Positions 36,086 through 47,780 of a stretch of 64,000 nucleotides of DNA are shown here, one piece after another. Source of the DNA: Chamaelirium japonicum (taxonomy: Eukaryota; Streptophyta; Magnoliopsida; Liliales; Melanthiaceae); NCBI GenBank assembly GCA_947650365.1, contig OX393550.1, positions 99,101,924-99,165,923 on the forward strand, given 5' to 3'. The notes under the pieces are model-generated. The model did not search any database, had not been told where the DNA came from, and saw only the letters and a program-made list of their open reading frames with translations. The position numbers and the translations under genes were made by a program. Each line of letters starts with the position of its first letter. Position 1 is the first letter of the stretch.

Positions 36086-38398
36086 CGCGCACGCGGCGCA
36101 GACGTTAGCCATAATTAATGTGTGGTTTGACAAAAAATAAAGTTTTGGAGCTGATTCATGATCACATGACAAGGAACTGCATATGCAGTTCAATTCGACT
36201 CGGCAATAAAAAAAAAATTCAATTGATTCCAAGATTTTCTTTCATTATTCAAAGGCTCGAGGCACAGTCAAACGATCAAGGCAATCCGTTACTTGTTGAT
36301 TCTAAGACTTAGTGATGGCAGTAAAAAAAAAAAAAAAAAAATTATTCGTTGTTTATCCTCATCCAGAATCTACAACCGGTCGCTATTAATGTCGTCACGA
36401 TCTCTGTCACCTCGGCCGTTGCTTTAGCCTCATATGTCGCCTTCTTTTCCTATGACACTGTCTACCATCCTCCTTTTTTTCTTCATTCTTCCTCCTCTTT
36501 TTTTCTTTATCTTCCTTGCGCTGGAACCCTAAGCCGCTAGCCCTTCTCCCTCATCCACCCTCCTTCCTTCCTCTATCTTCTTCTTCCATCTTTCCCGCAT
36601 CTGAACCCTATACGATGGCCGATGTCAGTGGCAGCCCGCCGATATTGCAGCAGTAGGTACATACCGACATCGTTATGGGGATGTTGGTATACACCCAACA
36701 GACACCGTCGGTGGCATCCCATCGACACAGTGTCGGTGGCCTACCACTGACATCAGCCAGACGCTCAAGGCTCAAGCACGGGAAAGATGTAGGAAAAAGG
36801 AGGAGGAGGGGGAAGAAGGAAGGGGAAGGAGGGGCAACAACTTAAAGTTCCGGAACGAAAAAGATGGAGAAAGGAGGTGGAAGGAGGAGAGCCATTTTGA
36901 GATAACTATTGATGCAAAGAATAGCACGCTAAAATGGATTGGGGGGCTAAGAAAGATTCGATCAAGTGCTACACTGCCATGACTAATTCCATGGGTGCCA
37001 ATAGACAAACCCTTTGAACCGTTATAGTTTTGATTATTGATTTGATCCCACTCTGTCGAATTACGGAACCCTATTTTATGCCGTCACCTAAAAAAAAAAA
37101 TTAATGTACCTTTTGACCCCACTATTATAAAGTCCTGGAGCCGCCACATATACATACACGCAAAGTTTAAATGGTCCTTCAATAAGGATCCGGTGCATTC
37201 GGATCCGAAGGGGTGCCTTTAGATATGAAGGGGGGGTTTTATCTAAGGGAATCTTATGAACTTTGCGTACTTACTTTTACTAAGAGCAACTACAACAACC
37301 TCCTTAATGTTTTTCTTCTTATTTTTTTGGCACCGGATCCTATGAGGTTACCATCTCAGTTTAAGAGATAGGTTCAAGGCAAAATTGAATCACAACCATC
37401 TATTACACCCACCCCTAAACGGTGAATCACAATTAGCCTCGATCGCATGAAAATGAACGGCTGTGGATTTAACATATCTCTTTCACCTGAGGTTGCAACC
37501 TTAGAGGATCCATGTTCAATTTCCCTACTTTTTTATGCCGACTCCAACAGCCTCTCTATTCTTTCCCTACTTTTTAACCTAACCTTAATTTTTTTAACCA
37601 TTGGCAACAGCTAGGATTTGAATGGGAACAATAGAATGGAGGTATGTGGCCAGCATCTGTTGGATTTTAATCCAACGGCTCTGCTAAAGGGAAGGCAAAA
37701 ATGGGTTTAGTGGGTAACCCGACCCGGCTCTATTGGACAGATTTGGGATAAATTAAATAGGTTTGGGCGAATTTGAGATTGCTTAATTGAAAAATCCTGA
37801 TCGGACTTGAAACAAGGTCGGGTCTAGTGGCCACCTATCTCGTCCTGAACTAGTCCGATTAGATATACATATATCAATTAACATTAGTTACACTTCCCAT
37901 AACCCAAAGCCGCGTTTGGTAGCTGGAAAGTGACGGAAAAGGGAGGGGATTCCCTCCGTTAAGTGATGTTGGATGTGTTTGGTAGCCGAAAAAGTGAACA
38001 GAAATCCGAATAATTTTATACCTAAATTACCTCGATGTTACTGTAATGGGACGGGGGTGTCGAGTGATTTCTCTTTCCTCCCATGCTCAAGTGTAAAGTC
38101 TTTCCCCTCTAGAGGAAAAAGATTTGCCTTTTCTTTAATGAAAATTTATATATTTTTTAAGAATAGTTGTAGAATTTGTCTATCTTTTAGTTAAAATGAA
38201 TTGAGTTCCTACATCATTTCACGTTTCTCTTTTAATTCATATCCAATCAAACTCGCATCGATTCGTTCTGTCTAAATACAATTGGAACCGAATAAGTTTG
38301 GTTTTGGCTAATACAAATATGATATGTTTGAGATTTTCCTTCCAAACCCGAGATACATTTGTGACAAGAGGGTTTGAAATAAATAGACCCGTTGCCAT
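36083..38398. other. Intergenic DNA, no gene seen
   Basis: Holds A-runs (36322-36339 and 37090-37100), a pyrimidine-rich patch at 36470-36600 and a purine-rich patch at 36780-36890 that make spurious frames. Around 37910-37990 a GTTTGGTAGC motif occurs twice and may be part of a decayed MITE. No protein domain or RNA gene is supported. Confidence 0.5.
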
Positions 38399-38968
38399 TA
38401 GGGCTGTGCGAAAACCGACTCGAGCCGTCTAACCGAACTGAAACCGACCAAAATTTAACCGAAATAACCGAACCAAACATCAAACCGAACCGAAAACAAA
38501 TCGAACCGACAAAACTGATTAAATCGGTTTCGGTTTCGGTTTCCGGATATGGAACACCGAATCGAAAACGAAAAAACCGACCCGACTCCTTAAATCATAA
38601 ACCCAACGGCCATAATACTTTTGTTTCCAGTAAGTGCAAGTATGAAGTAATTATGTTATATCTACAATGCTGCAAAAGAGTGAATGTCAGTTGATTTTGC
38701 TTTGAACTTTCATTTTGGCACTATGTAAGGACACAATCATCCACTGATTTGTGACGAACTGACGATCAAGATTCAAGAGCCAAGAGCTCTAGCATATGTC
38801 ATATCAACCGAAACCGAACAAAAAACCGAACCGAAAACCGATCACACCGAACCGACAAAAACTGACCATTTCGACTTCGGTTTCGGTTTTGATTTTTCGA
38901 AAACCAAAATAAATAAAACCGACAAAACCGACACCGAAACCGACCGACAAAACCGATGCTCACCCCTC
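38399..38968. mobile_element. hAT-like MITE (CCGAAC subfamily) with 8-bp TSD
   Basis: Begins TAGGGCTGTGCGAAAACCGA and ends AACCGATGCTCACCCCTC, imperfect inverted ends. GTTGCCAT flanks it at 38391-38398 and 38969-38976, a perfect 8-bp TSD. The interior is packed with AACCGAACCGAA / TTTCGGTTTCGG variants separated by a non-repetitive middle. It has no coding capacity. Closest relative here is the element at 49619-50221. Confidence 0.9.
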
Positions 38969-38976
38969 GTTGCCAT

Positions 38977-39365
38977 CCCTATCTCTACTTGTAAGGTCTT
39001 GGGCGACCCTCTTGCATGCTGTGGACCTTAGTGGGATGGCTATCTCGCCCGCTCGAGAAGTTACTTTGGCGAGCTTTGTGGAGCCTATTCTGCAGGGCTT
39101 GGCTCGTTATTGTAGCGAAGGTGGGGGAATGGCGAGTCTGTTGAAGATGCAGTAAGATGATTTCCATTGTCCATACATACACGAATGAAATTATCCAACG
39201 AGTCAATGACTGAGCCCTATCAAAGACATTTGGAGGTCAAGGTGTTGTTGAGCATTAAGAAAACACCTCGTGTGTCATTATCAACAAACGGACCCCCCAA
39301 TGCCACCATTGCCGCCTACACTCTCCGCCGGCAACCCCCGCGAAGAGAAGGCCAGAAATTTTCCC
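38977..39365. repeat. Duplicated upstream region of phytocyanin gene 2
   Basis: About 390 bp that align with 44950-45377, upstream of gene 3. Both include a GGCTTGGCTCGTTAT(T/A)GTAGC segment, CAATGACTGA(G/A)CCCTATCAA and ACAAACGGACCCCCCAATGC. This shows that genes 2 and 3 were copied with their promoters. The open frames across it are not conserved between copies. Confidence 0.75.
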
Positions 39366-39373
39366 TATAAGTA
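39366..39373 (+). promoter_or_regulatory. TATA box of phytocyanin gene 2
   Basis: TATAAGTA 73 bp before the ATG, in a block (CCTATAAGTACACCCTTCAA) conserved upstream of genes 3 and 4. Confidence 0.7.
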
Positions 39374-39438
39374 CACCCTTCAAATCTCTCAACACAACCA
39401 TCCAAACAAGCTAACGAAGCCTAAGAAAGAGCTCCCCA

Positions 39439-40209
39439 ATGGCTTCCAAGCAAATGCTGCTCGCTATCCTCTCCATCGTCGCGGTCACGCTCCCGGTCGT
39501 CTCTCGAGCAACAGAGCACGTCGTCGGGGACAGTGCGGGGTGGACCATCAACTTCAATTACATCACTTGGGCCGACGGAAAGGATTTTCGAGTCGGCGAC
39601 ACCCTCGGTATGGCCATAGTGTAACATGTAGATTTCTATCTTTCTGTTTCTAATAGAGGAGCATCTAATGTTACAGTTTTCAAGTACCCGGTGGGGTATG
39701 ACAACGTCTACTCAGTGGGTGGACCCGAATTCAAGTCGTGCAAATTGTCGCCAGGTAGCCAGGCCTCGGCTATGACCTCTGGAAACGATGTGGTCGCCCT
39801 TTCGACGCCTGGCAGGAAGTGGTACATCAGTGGCATAGCCGACGGGCAGAACTGCCGAGCGGGACAGAGGCTGGTCATCACCGTCCGGCCGCAGTGGCAG
39901 GCCTCTGCTCCGTCCCCTTCCGTGTCGGGATGGAAAGCTCCGACCTCGAGCCCTTGGATGCCATCATGGACGGCTCACACTCCGTCCCCTTCTATGTCGG
40001 CATGGAAGCGAGATTCTGATTCGAGCTCAGCAGAGGTGGCGGAATGGCGAGCTCCCGCTTCGAGCCCTTGGATGCCGACATGGACGGCTCATGCTCCGTC
40101 GCCTTCTATGTCGATATGGCAGCAAGATTCGGATTCGAGCTCTACAGAGGCGGCGGAATGGCGAGCTCCCGCTCCATCCCCATCCGCCGGCTCAGTAAGG
40201 ATTTGGTAG
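39439..40209 (+). CDS. Early-nodulin-like phytocyanin with repeated Pro/Ser/Trp tail (gene 2)
   Basis: Exons 39439-39607 and 39677-40209, joined across a 69-bp intron (donor GTATGG, acceptor TGTTACAG), encode 233 residues. The signal peptide is about residues 1-24 (ends VVSRA). The plastocyanin-like domain is about 25-130, with the disulfide pair C78 and C116 retained. The copper site is gone: the first His is D65, the Cys is S108 (WYISG) and the second His is N115. That places it with early-nodulin-like proteins, which do not bind copper. The tail from W142 has two 38-residue repeats (142-179, 180-217; each with SPWMP, PSPSMS and DSDSSS) and a partial third. Unlike most family members it ends without a hydrophobic GPI signal (SAGSVRIW). 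It is predicted to be a secreted, possibly arabinogalactan-like wall protein. Confidence 0.85.
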
Positions 40210-40406
40210 TGATTAAAGAAACAGAATCAGCGGTGCTATATGTGCTTCACCTCTTTCCTTTATCTTTTAAGCAGTGTTGCGTGTTATTAATTTAAGTTTG
40301 ATATCATCTAAATTTAAACGTACTGCAAGTTTCTTTTATGTGTGTGTGGTTTTTTTGGTATGACTTGTAATGATTCTTCCTCTACATTAAAAATTATATA
40401 AAGGTG

Positions 40407-40544
<138 letters not shown>

Positions 40545-40549
40545 TTTAT

Positions 40550-40678
40550 TGTTAGTATTACTATTAGTTGTATCTTGGTTATGATATTGTAATAGTGTGC
40601 ATTCTCTCCTTAAGTAAGGAGAGGTAGTATTATGTAATCAAATGTGAGATAATACAAGGAGTTTTCTCTCCAAACCAT

Positions 40679-40723
<45 letters not shown>

Positions 40724-40741
40724 CATGGTATCAGAGCCGGA
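40550..40741 (+). mobile_element. Short copia-type LTR plus PBS (relative of the TRIM at 42.6 kb)
   Basis: Starts TGTTAGTATTACTATTAG and ends CTCTGTAACA at 40726, followed by TGGTATCAGAGCCGG (40727-40741), the Met-tRNA PBS. About 177 bp long with a CT microsatellite at 40681-40719. It aligns with the reverse complement of the TRIM LTRs (shared TGTTAGTATT, GAGAGGTAGT(A/C)TTATGTAAT and GATAATACAAGGAG). The second LTR was not found, so this is a truncated or solo copy in the opposite orientation. Confidence 0.8.
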
Positions 40742-41424
40742 TTAAGGTTTCGAAAATCCCATCTCTAGCCACGGCCTCCATAGGAATTGGTCGTATGGTA
40801 TCTAAAAGGATCCTTCAAAATTTTTAGAAATTATAGGGGAAAATATTTAAAGACAGGATTGCTAAAGTTAATTCTGTAGCAAAAATTCTGGATACTAAAA
40901 AGGATTAAATGTTCCTTCCAAAAAAAGAAGAAAAAAATGGCCCAAGGGGTGAAGAAATATACTTGTGCTCGGATCAAAGTGGACAGGCTAATCTTTTGAT
41001 GTTGTCATCGGTTGCTCGAGCGGATCATTCACATCCCTCGACAATTATCTCTAAACCTGTATGTAGCACCAAACACGCATCTGAGACCATAAAAACATCT
41101 CTACCACTATTTGACAATATAAGTATCCACATATTTGATTATCATCAAATCTACAAGAAATTTGTCCAAATCAACACATCCAAATTTCACACCCTAAATC
41201 CAATGTGCTTTTAGAGAGAGAGAGAGAGAGCTAGAGAGAGAATGCTCATTGATCGAACCAATCCAAATTCAATAAGAGAGATATAGGAGGGGGCTAGGGT
41301 TGAGAGAGAGGGGCGGCCTAACATACCTCAGCACCGGTGCGAGAACTGCCTCCAGCAGATGCGCCACCAAGGATGATTGAGACAAGAGAGAAGGAGGTAG
41401 AGAGAGAATGGGGGGGCTCGGGTT

Positions 41425-41472
<48 letters not shown>

Positions 41473-41549
41473 TTGCATAATCTGTCTCTCTCCCTTTTTT
41501 TCGCTCGATCAGGAATTAGGGATCTGGGATCGGATCGAGTTTTTATTTT
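40742..41549. other. Spacer with GA microsatellite
   Basis: The first 170 bp may be internal sequence of the truncated copia element. GA-rich stretches occur at 41214-41240 and an uninterrupted (GA)n at 41428-41469. No gene supported. Confidence 0.5.
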
Positions 41550-41922
41550 TTTTTTACTTACAGGATTTATACCGACGGTCTTACACATTTTTCATTAGTA
41601 AAGATATGCTTTTTCTCGACGGATATTTTAGTTTCCGTTGGTAAAAATATCCAAAAAAATTTTTACAAAAATTATCATACCGACAAACAATTGTTTTTCC
41701 GTCGGTAAAACATAATGCTTTACCAACAGACAATATATATTCCATCGGTAAAAATATTTATATCGACAGTAAAATAAATGTTGTCGGCATAAAAATAGAA
41801 AAAATTAAAGAAAAATCAATTGGATTTATACTGACGGACATTATTAATACCGTCGGTAATAATCAATATTATACCGAAGGCAATAAAATTTTTCGTCGGC
41901 AGTAAACCTCTTTCTTGTAGTG
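41550..41922. mobile_element. CACTA (En/Spm) terminal fragment
   Basis: The right end reads TTTCTTGTAGTG, the complement of CACTACAAGAAA, the hallmark terminus of plant CACTA elements. Inside are repeated ACCGACGG / CCGTCGGT subterminal motifs in both orientations (41570-41900). The left end may be the diverged TACTTACAGGATTTATACCG near 41551, giving a 370-bp non-autonomous element. Its 3-bp TSD could not be confirmed. Confidence 0.7.
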
Positions 41923-41929
41923 ACTCTCT

Positions 41930-42400
41930 CGCATACCCCTGTTATCCACTTAGTAATTGTAATACTATGTCCACTCCACTTTAGTGCGGTATATGTCAGA
42001 CCAAGAAATACACCTCCCGACAGTGATGTTGATGACCTGCAAGAGTGACATGTCGATGCAATGCCAATCGAGTAACCCAACGCACCATGGTGTTGGATCA
42101 CGGGAGGATCCCTCACAAGTTGGGGCATCAATGTTTTTTTTTTTTTTTGCTAGACGTGCACCAAAGTTACACGCAACTAGTTAGCCCACCAAACACGGTT
42201 CTAAGGGTTAAGGACCGTTTATCCTAAGAAGAAACATAACTTCATGCACCGATGTACTCGCCAATCTGTGTGCCCTGTTGGTTCCGTTCGGCCATAGACA
42301 CTGTGCCTGGTAATGGCCATAGTGAGGCACTCAAACTCGGTCATCCCAATAACTTGTCCTGATAGGAAGACTAAACTCAATTAGAGCTGCGAATGATTTA
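41930..42400. repeat. Dispersed repeat, copy 3
   Basis: Collinear with 3560-4130: CGAGTAACCCAACGCACCAT, ACACGCAACTAGTTAG, TTAAGGACCGTTTA and ACACTGTGCCTGGTA occur in the same order. It has a T-run (42132-42149) inserted and is interrupted by indels. Orientation is the same as copies 1 and 2. Confidence 0.6.
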
Positions 42401-42566
42401 TACTCTCATAATACCAGTACACATTGCACCCGAGAGAATATAAATTTGTCTATTTTTTAGTTAAAATGAATTTAGTTCATACTATGTTTGGTGTTTCTTT
42501 TTCAAGTCAAATCTAATCCAACTCAAATTGATTCGTCTGGTCTAAATATAATTCGGACAAGATGAG

Positions 42567-44013
42567 TGTTACGAAGAGAGAGGGAGAGAGAATAGGATTG
42601 GGGAGAAAATCTCCTTGTATTATCTTATTAATCTCAATCACATTACATAAGACTACCTCTCTTTATATAGAGAGAACGCACACCATTACGTTACCAAAAC
42701 CGAGGTGGGACTAATAGAATACTAACACACTACATCTAATACCCCCCGTCAAACTGATGTAAGGATGAGAAGTAGACAATAGGTCCCTTAGGCAAGCTGT
42801 GCACTATTCCGGACACACATGGACACATTGGGACACACTCAACAAGATGTCACACGGCCAAGACATCTAAGACACGTAGGAACACATGATAGGGACGCAC
42901 ATGTGGACACACTTGCATGGACATGCAGAGACACACACTCGCATGGACATGCAGGGACAGACTCCCAAAGAAATAGGTACAGCAGGGCTAGGTGTAGGGG
43001 ACTCACGTGTAGGGACACACTCGACCAGATATCTCACGACCAGGACATTTAGGACACACGTAGGAACACACGATAGAGACGCACACGCTGGGACACACTG
43101 CGGTAGGGGGTGTTGCATGTGTCGTAGGCCCGGCGCGGTGCAATCGGGTTCCGCTTTGACTGCGGGCGCAGGGACGGAACGAGGGTGGCGGGGGTACAGG
43201 GCCAGGATCGGATCTGTCCTCCCCCCTATGCCGCGGCAAGGAGGCCGGACAACGAGCGGAACGTGAGAGAGAAGGAGAGCACGGGCGGCGGCCGGATCGG
43301 CCGATCTCAGGCGGCGAGGGCCCCAAGGTGACCGACGCGCAGGGTGGAGCGGGCGCGGCGGGCCGGCGGGCACAGGGAACGGCGTGCGCCGGCGGGCGTA
43401 GCGCAGGGCCAGGATCGGGCTCGGCGGGCCGGCGGGTGCAGGGAACGGCTCCACGGTGACCGGGGCGCTGGGAACGGTGGTTGCGGGCTCAGATCTGGCC
43501 GGGGTTCCTCCTCCGCGGCTGTCCTCATCATCGGCCATGCCAGATGGGAGGAAGGGTGTGGCCGTCGGAGTTCCTCCTCCATGGCGGCTCCGGGGATCGG
43601 GAAGAGAGGAGGTGGCATAAGCTCGCGGGCGGCGGGTGCGAGACGACGGGTTGCCCAGGGCCGAGCGGCTGGCGCATGACCGGTGCGCGGTAGCGACATC
43701 ATTAGGCTGAGCCGTCGAGCGGCAGAGGGCTTGCAGGTAAAAAATAACTATACCCGGCCTCCTCGAGGTCGCCACGCCGAGGTCAGAGATAGGGTCTCTG
43801 AAATCCTAGGCCAGAAAAGTTGGCTCTGATACCATGTTACGAAGAGAGAGGGAGAGAGAATAGGATTGGGGAGAAAATCTCATTGTATTATCTTATTAAT
43901 CTCAATCACATTACATAAGACTACCTCTCTTTATATATAGAGAGAGAACGCACACCATTACGTTACCAAAACCGAGGTGGGACTAATAGAATACTAACAC
44001 ACTACATCTAATA
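42567..44013 (-). mobile_element. Complete TRIM-like LTR element with 5-bp TSD
   Basis: Two short LTRs (42567-42741 and 43835-44013, nearly identical apart from small indels) bound a 1.1-kb interior. ATGAG flanks the whole element at 42562-42566 and 44014-44018. On the minus strand the PBS is TGGTATCAGAGCCA (43821-43834) and the polypurine tract is GACGGGGGG (about 42742-42751). The minus-strand LTR ends CGTAACA but appears to start TATTAGATG, not TG. The interior lacks any retroelement protein. It is GC-rich (about 43090-43700) with two related ~90-bp blocks (42827-42915 and 43012-43100) of GGACACAC / AGGAACACA type. It needs enzymes supplied by another copia element. Confidence 0.88.
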
Positions 44014-44065
44014 ATGAGTTTGGGTTTTGGCTAATATAAATGGGACATGTTTGAGATTTTTCTTC

Positions 44066-44949
44066 TGTTGGCATGGAATACCTCAAACAAGGTCTCGATC
44101 CACCGCCTCACTCTTGCGAAAGTGATCTAGGGTCTTCGGATCTCCGACAATCCGAAGATAAAGGATCAAAACCACCAAGAATGATCCAACAACCAAAGAA
44201 AAAATAAAGCAAAAATACAATCCACACGACACAAAGAGATTTGATCACGCAGTTTGAAAATCCTTACCTCTGCGTGTGTCGGTCACCGCCCTTGGAGCAA
44301 TGAAATTAGATATTGAAGTTTACAGCTAGCCCTCTTCTTCTTCCTCGCTCCACCGGATCTCAAGAAAATCAATCTTCTCTCAAGATCCATGATCTTTTTT
44401 GTCTCTCAAACACAAGCAAGAAGCCCGAAGAAAGACCCTAAAACAAACCGTCAATCACAATGACAACATCTTATAAAACCTAGGGTCAAAACCATATTTA
44501 AAGCCTCACAAAATCATGCAATCGCGGAGTTAACCCGTGCATGTTTTGGGCCAGGCGCCCAGGGCGCCGCCAAAACCTGTAGCCCCGTTGAAAACCGCCG
44601 AAAAAACTGATGCCCAAGGCCCCAACCCGAGGAGTGGTGCCCGTCAGTGACCGAGCACCACACACCTGGTGCCATCAACCTAGAGAGTGGTGCCCCCTGG
44701 GAGCCACACTATGGGCGCATGTAGAGGACTGGGCGCCACACAATTAGCACCCAGAGCGTCGGTCAGCCGACGGGTACGCTCAGACTTCCCTCCGAGCCTT
44801 TCTTTCGTGCTCCGTCTTTGCCAAAACTGAGCCAAACTCCGACACCTTCCAAACCCAAGATAGGTTGGGGACGTGGTATTCCTTAACGGCACGGGTTTGG
44901 GTTAAGCCGATGTTCCAAAGCGGACCACTTGCCATCCGTACCTCTACTC
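44066..44949. mobile_element. LTR-like sequence, ends unresolved
   Basis: Begins TGTTGGCATGGAATACC and continues with the A-rich, AAAGATCAAAACC-type sequence common in plant LTRs, then a GC-rich part with GGCGCC motifs (44545-44720). No PBS, TSD or right end could be fixed. No gene is present. Confidence 0.4.
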
Positions 44950-45377
44950 GCACACACTCAACCGGCCATTGCATGCATTTTGGATCTCAATGGGATGGCG
45001 AGGCCCTCTCGAGAAGCTACTTTGGGGAGTGCATGGAATTCTTCAAGGCTTGGCTCGTTATAGTAGCGAAGGTGGGGAGAATGGCGAGTTTGATCGATGG
45101 AGATGTTCTAAGATGCTTTTCCATTGTCCTTACATAATGGAAACAAATTATCCAATGACTCAATGACTGAACCCTATCAAAGACATTTGGAAGTGATCAA
45201 CGCCCTCTTATTAGCTCCCTCTTCATGCCTGTCGTTATCAACGCCGGATGGCATGCAATGCACATCGTCTGCCCTTTCTCCTTAGATTTTGGACAACAAA
45301 CGGACCCCCCAATGCCGCCATTGCCGCCTTCCCTCTCCGCCGGCAACCCCCGCTAAGAGAAGGCCAGAAATTTTTCC
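44950..45377. repeat. Duplicated upstream region of phytocyanin gene 3
   Basis: Counterpart of 38977-39365. The part from CCC at 45272-45274 onward is also present upstream of gene 4, from 49299. That point is the left breakpoint of the later tandem duplication. Confidence 0.75.
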
Positions 45378-45385
45378 TATAAGTA
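45378..45385 (+). promoter_or_regulatory. TATA box of phytocyanin gene 3
   Basis: TATAAGTA 77 bp before the ATG, conserved with genes 2 and 4. Confidence 0.7.
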
Positions 45386-45454
45386 CACCCTTCAATTCTC
45401 TCAACACCACCATCCAAACAAGCTAACGTACGAAACCTAAGAAAGAGCTCCCCA

Positions 45455-46230
45455 ATGGCTCCCAAGCAAATGCTGCTCGCTATCCTCTCCATCGTTGCGA
45501 TTATGCTCCCGGTCATTGCTGGAGCAACAGAGTACGTTGTCGGGGACGGTGTGGGTTGGACCATCAACTTCAATTACATCACTTGGGCCGACGGAAAGGA
45601 TTTCCGAGTCGGCGACACCCTCGGTACAGCCATACATTACTATATATTTACAATTTCTCTCTTTCTGTTTCTAACAGAGGAGCATCTGATGTTGTAGTTT
45701 TCAAGTACCCGGTGGGGTACGACAACGTCTACCCGGTGGGTGGGCCCGAATTCAAGGCATGCAAATTGTCACCCGATAGCCAAGCCTCGGCTATGACCTC
45801 CGGGAACGATGTGGTCGCCCTTTCGACACCCGGGAGGAAGTGGTACATCAGTGGCATAGCCGACGGGCAGAACTGCCGGGCGGGACAGAGGCTGGTCATC
45901 ACCGTCCGGCCGCAGTGGCAGGCCTCCTCTCCGTCCCCTTCCGTGTCGGGATGGAAAGCTCCGACTTCGAGCCCTTGGATGCCATCATGGACGGCTCACA
46001 CTCCGTCCCCTTCTGTGTCGGCAGGGAAGCGAGATTCTGATTCGAGCTCAGCAGAGCCTGCGGAATGGCGAGCTCCCGCTTCGAGCGCTTGGATGCCGAC
46101 ATGGACGGCTCGTGCTCCGTCGCCTTCTATGTCAATATGGCAGCAAGATTCCGATTGGAGCTCTACAGAGGCGGCGGAATGGCGAGCTCCCGCTCCATCC
46201 CCATCCGCCGGCTCAGTAAAGGATTGGTAG
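45455..46230 (+). CDS. Early-nodulin-like phytocyanin with repeated tail (gene 3)
   Basis: Close paralog of gene 2: exons 45455-45623 and 45698-46230, a 74-bp intron (GTACAG...TTGTAG), 233 residues. Start MAPKQMLLAILSIVAIMLPV, signal peptide ending about residue 24. The same three copper ligands are replaced (D65, S108, N115) while C78 and C116 remain. The tail has the same two-and-a-bit 38-residue repeats, with changes such as PSPSVSAGKRD and SSAWMP. It ends SAGSVKDW without a GPI signal. The frame has stayed open in both copies despite substitutions, which suggests the tail is translated and tolerated. No transcript evidence is available here. Confidence 0.85.
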
Positions 46231-46436
46231 TGATTAAAGAAACAGAACCAACTAGCGGTGCTATATATGCTTCAGCTCTTTCCTTTATCTTTTAAGCAGT
46301 GTTGCATGTTATTAATTTGAGTTTGATATCCATCTAAATTTAAACGTACTGCAAGTTTATTTTTGTGTGGGTGTGTGTTTTTTGGTATGACTTGTAATGA
46401 TTTTCCCTCTACACTAAAAATTATATAAGGTCAAAT

Positions 46437-46470
<34 letters not shown>

Positions 46471-47299
46471 GAGAAGGCAAAAAATGGACTTGCATTTGGA
46501 CGGGAGAAGAGGTGGGTTTTGGGGAAGATGTCTTCAGGTGTAAGAGCTCTTTTTGAGGAGGGTGCCAATAATTTATATGGTCACCTCTGAGATTTTCTTT
46601 TGGGTTTCCATGCATACAAATTTTTTTACCTCATATACAAATCAATGCAAAAATTTTAAATCTGCACATAAACGATAAAACAAAGAGAAAATAATTGATC
46701 GAAGGCCGATCAGCCTTTGAGCTCATTCAAGTAAGCTGGAAAGCCCCTTAGATTATTAAAAGAACGAAGCTATATTCAGCCCACAAAATACCATAGGTAA
46801 CTCTCGTCTCAAAAACACCCTCTTTTTTCTCAAGACAATCCTTGTCTTAAAAATACCTATTTTTCCCTTTACTGTGCGGCGCAGAGTGCAGCACGCCCTT
46901 GACTTTGGTCTATGTCGATCCCATCCAACCCATTGTTGCTGCCTCCTACTTCCTCCCTTGCCTTTCTTCCCCTTCTTCCTCCTCATTCACTTCTTATTCC
47001 TCCTCCATCTTCCCCTCTTCTTCCTCATTCACTTCTTCTTCTTCCCCCTCCTTTATTTCAAGTCCTGTCTGGGGCCCGCGACGATCGTGGAGCCCGACAG
47101 CCCTGCCCGAGGACTACAACAACGACAGTGGGCCCGCTAGCACTGTCTGGGTCCCACAACGACGATAGTGGGCCTCTCTAGTCCTGTCTGAGGTAAATAG
47201 TGGCTATAGAGACTGCACTGGAGCCCGAATGTTTCCAAACCCCTATAAATAGTAGGCTCGACAAATGTTTAAGATTAGAATTCATTATTCTTAGACTCA
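46231..47299. repeat. Downstream block of gene 3, duplicated at 59829-60771
   Basis: Includes the 3' UTR, a (CT)n run (46439-46468), an AT-rich part, a pyrimidine-rich patch and a TATA-like CCCCTATAAATAGTAGG at about 47250. The same order occurs at 59829-60771, where about 80 bp around 46550-46640 are missing. The open frames at 46874-47181 are Ser/Pro/Leu low complexity and are not conserved as proteins. Confidence 0.8.
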
Positions 47300-47307
47300 A
47301 TTCCCAG

Positions 47308-47780
47308 TAGGGGTGCCAATGGGTCGTGTCATGTCAGGTTCGTGTCGTGTCTAGTTTCGTGTCGTGCCCAAAACCCCTGGACACGGACCCGACCTGTTTA
47401 ACTAATTGTGTCTATATCCTAAACCCGTACCTGACCCGCTAATAAACGGTTAGACCCGATAAGACCCGGTAAGGCCCGTTTACCACCCAGGTCTATTCAG
47501 TTGATCCGATCCAATCCAATCCGACTCGACCCGACCTGACCCGAAAGACCCGCTGGTATTATATATTATAGTATCGGATTGCGGGTAGACCCGACCCTAC
47601 CCGACACGACTTGTTGAATATTAAACGGGTCTTCCCGGGTCTACCGTGTCCAGACCCTAAAACCCGGACCCGACCCGTTTATTAAACGGGTCTATCGTGT
47701 TGACCCGTTTACGACCCGAACCCGTTTAGCCATAACCCATACCCGCTAACTTCGTGTCGGGTCCGAAATTGCCAGCCCTA
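47308..47780. mobile_element. hAT-like MITE with 8-bp TSD, empty site known
   Basis: Starts TAGGGGTGCCAATGGGTCGT and ends AATTGCCAGCCCTA. ATTCCCAG flanks it at 47300-47307 and 47781-47788. It is 473 bp, full of GACCCGACC / CGGGTC variants, and homologous throughout to 9639-10093. The paralogous site near 60770-60800 has the flanks without the element (ATTCCCAATTCCCAGAGG), confirming both the ends and the target duplication. Confidence 0.95.

Noticed and set aside
42867..43775. 302-residue minus-strand open frame inside the TRIM-like element
   Set aside because: GC-rich, Arg/Pro/Ala-rich with no domain; opposing frames at 43344-43679 and 42886-43266 are equally open. Better explained by base composition and the ~90-bp repeat.
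44865..45166. 65- to 90-residue frames upstream of gene 3
   Set aside because: The paralogous segment upstream of gene 2 does not keep the frame; region is better seen as duplicated promoter-distal DNA.
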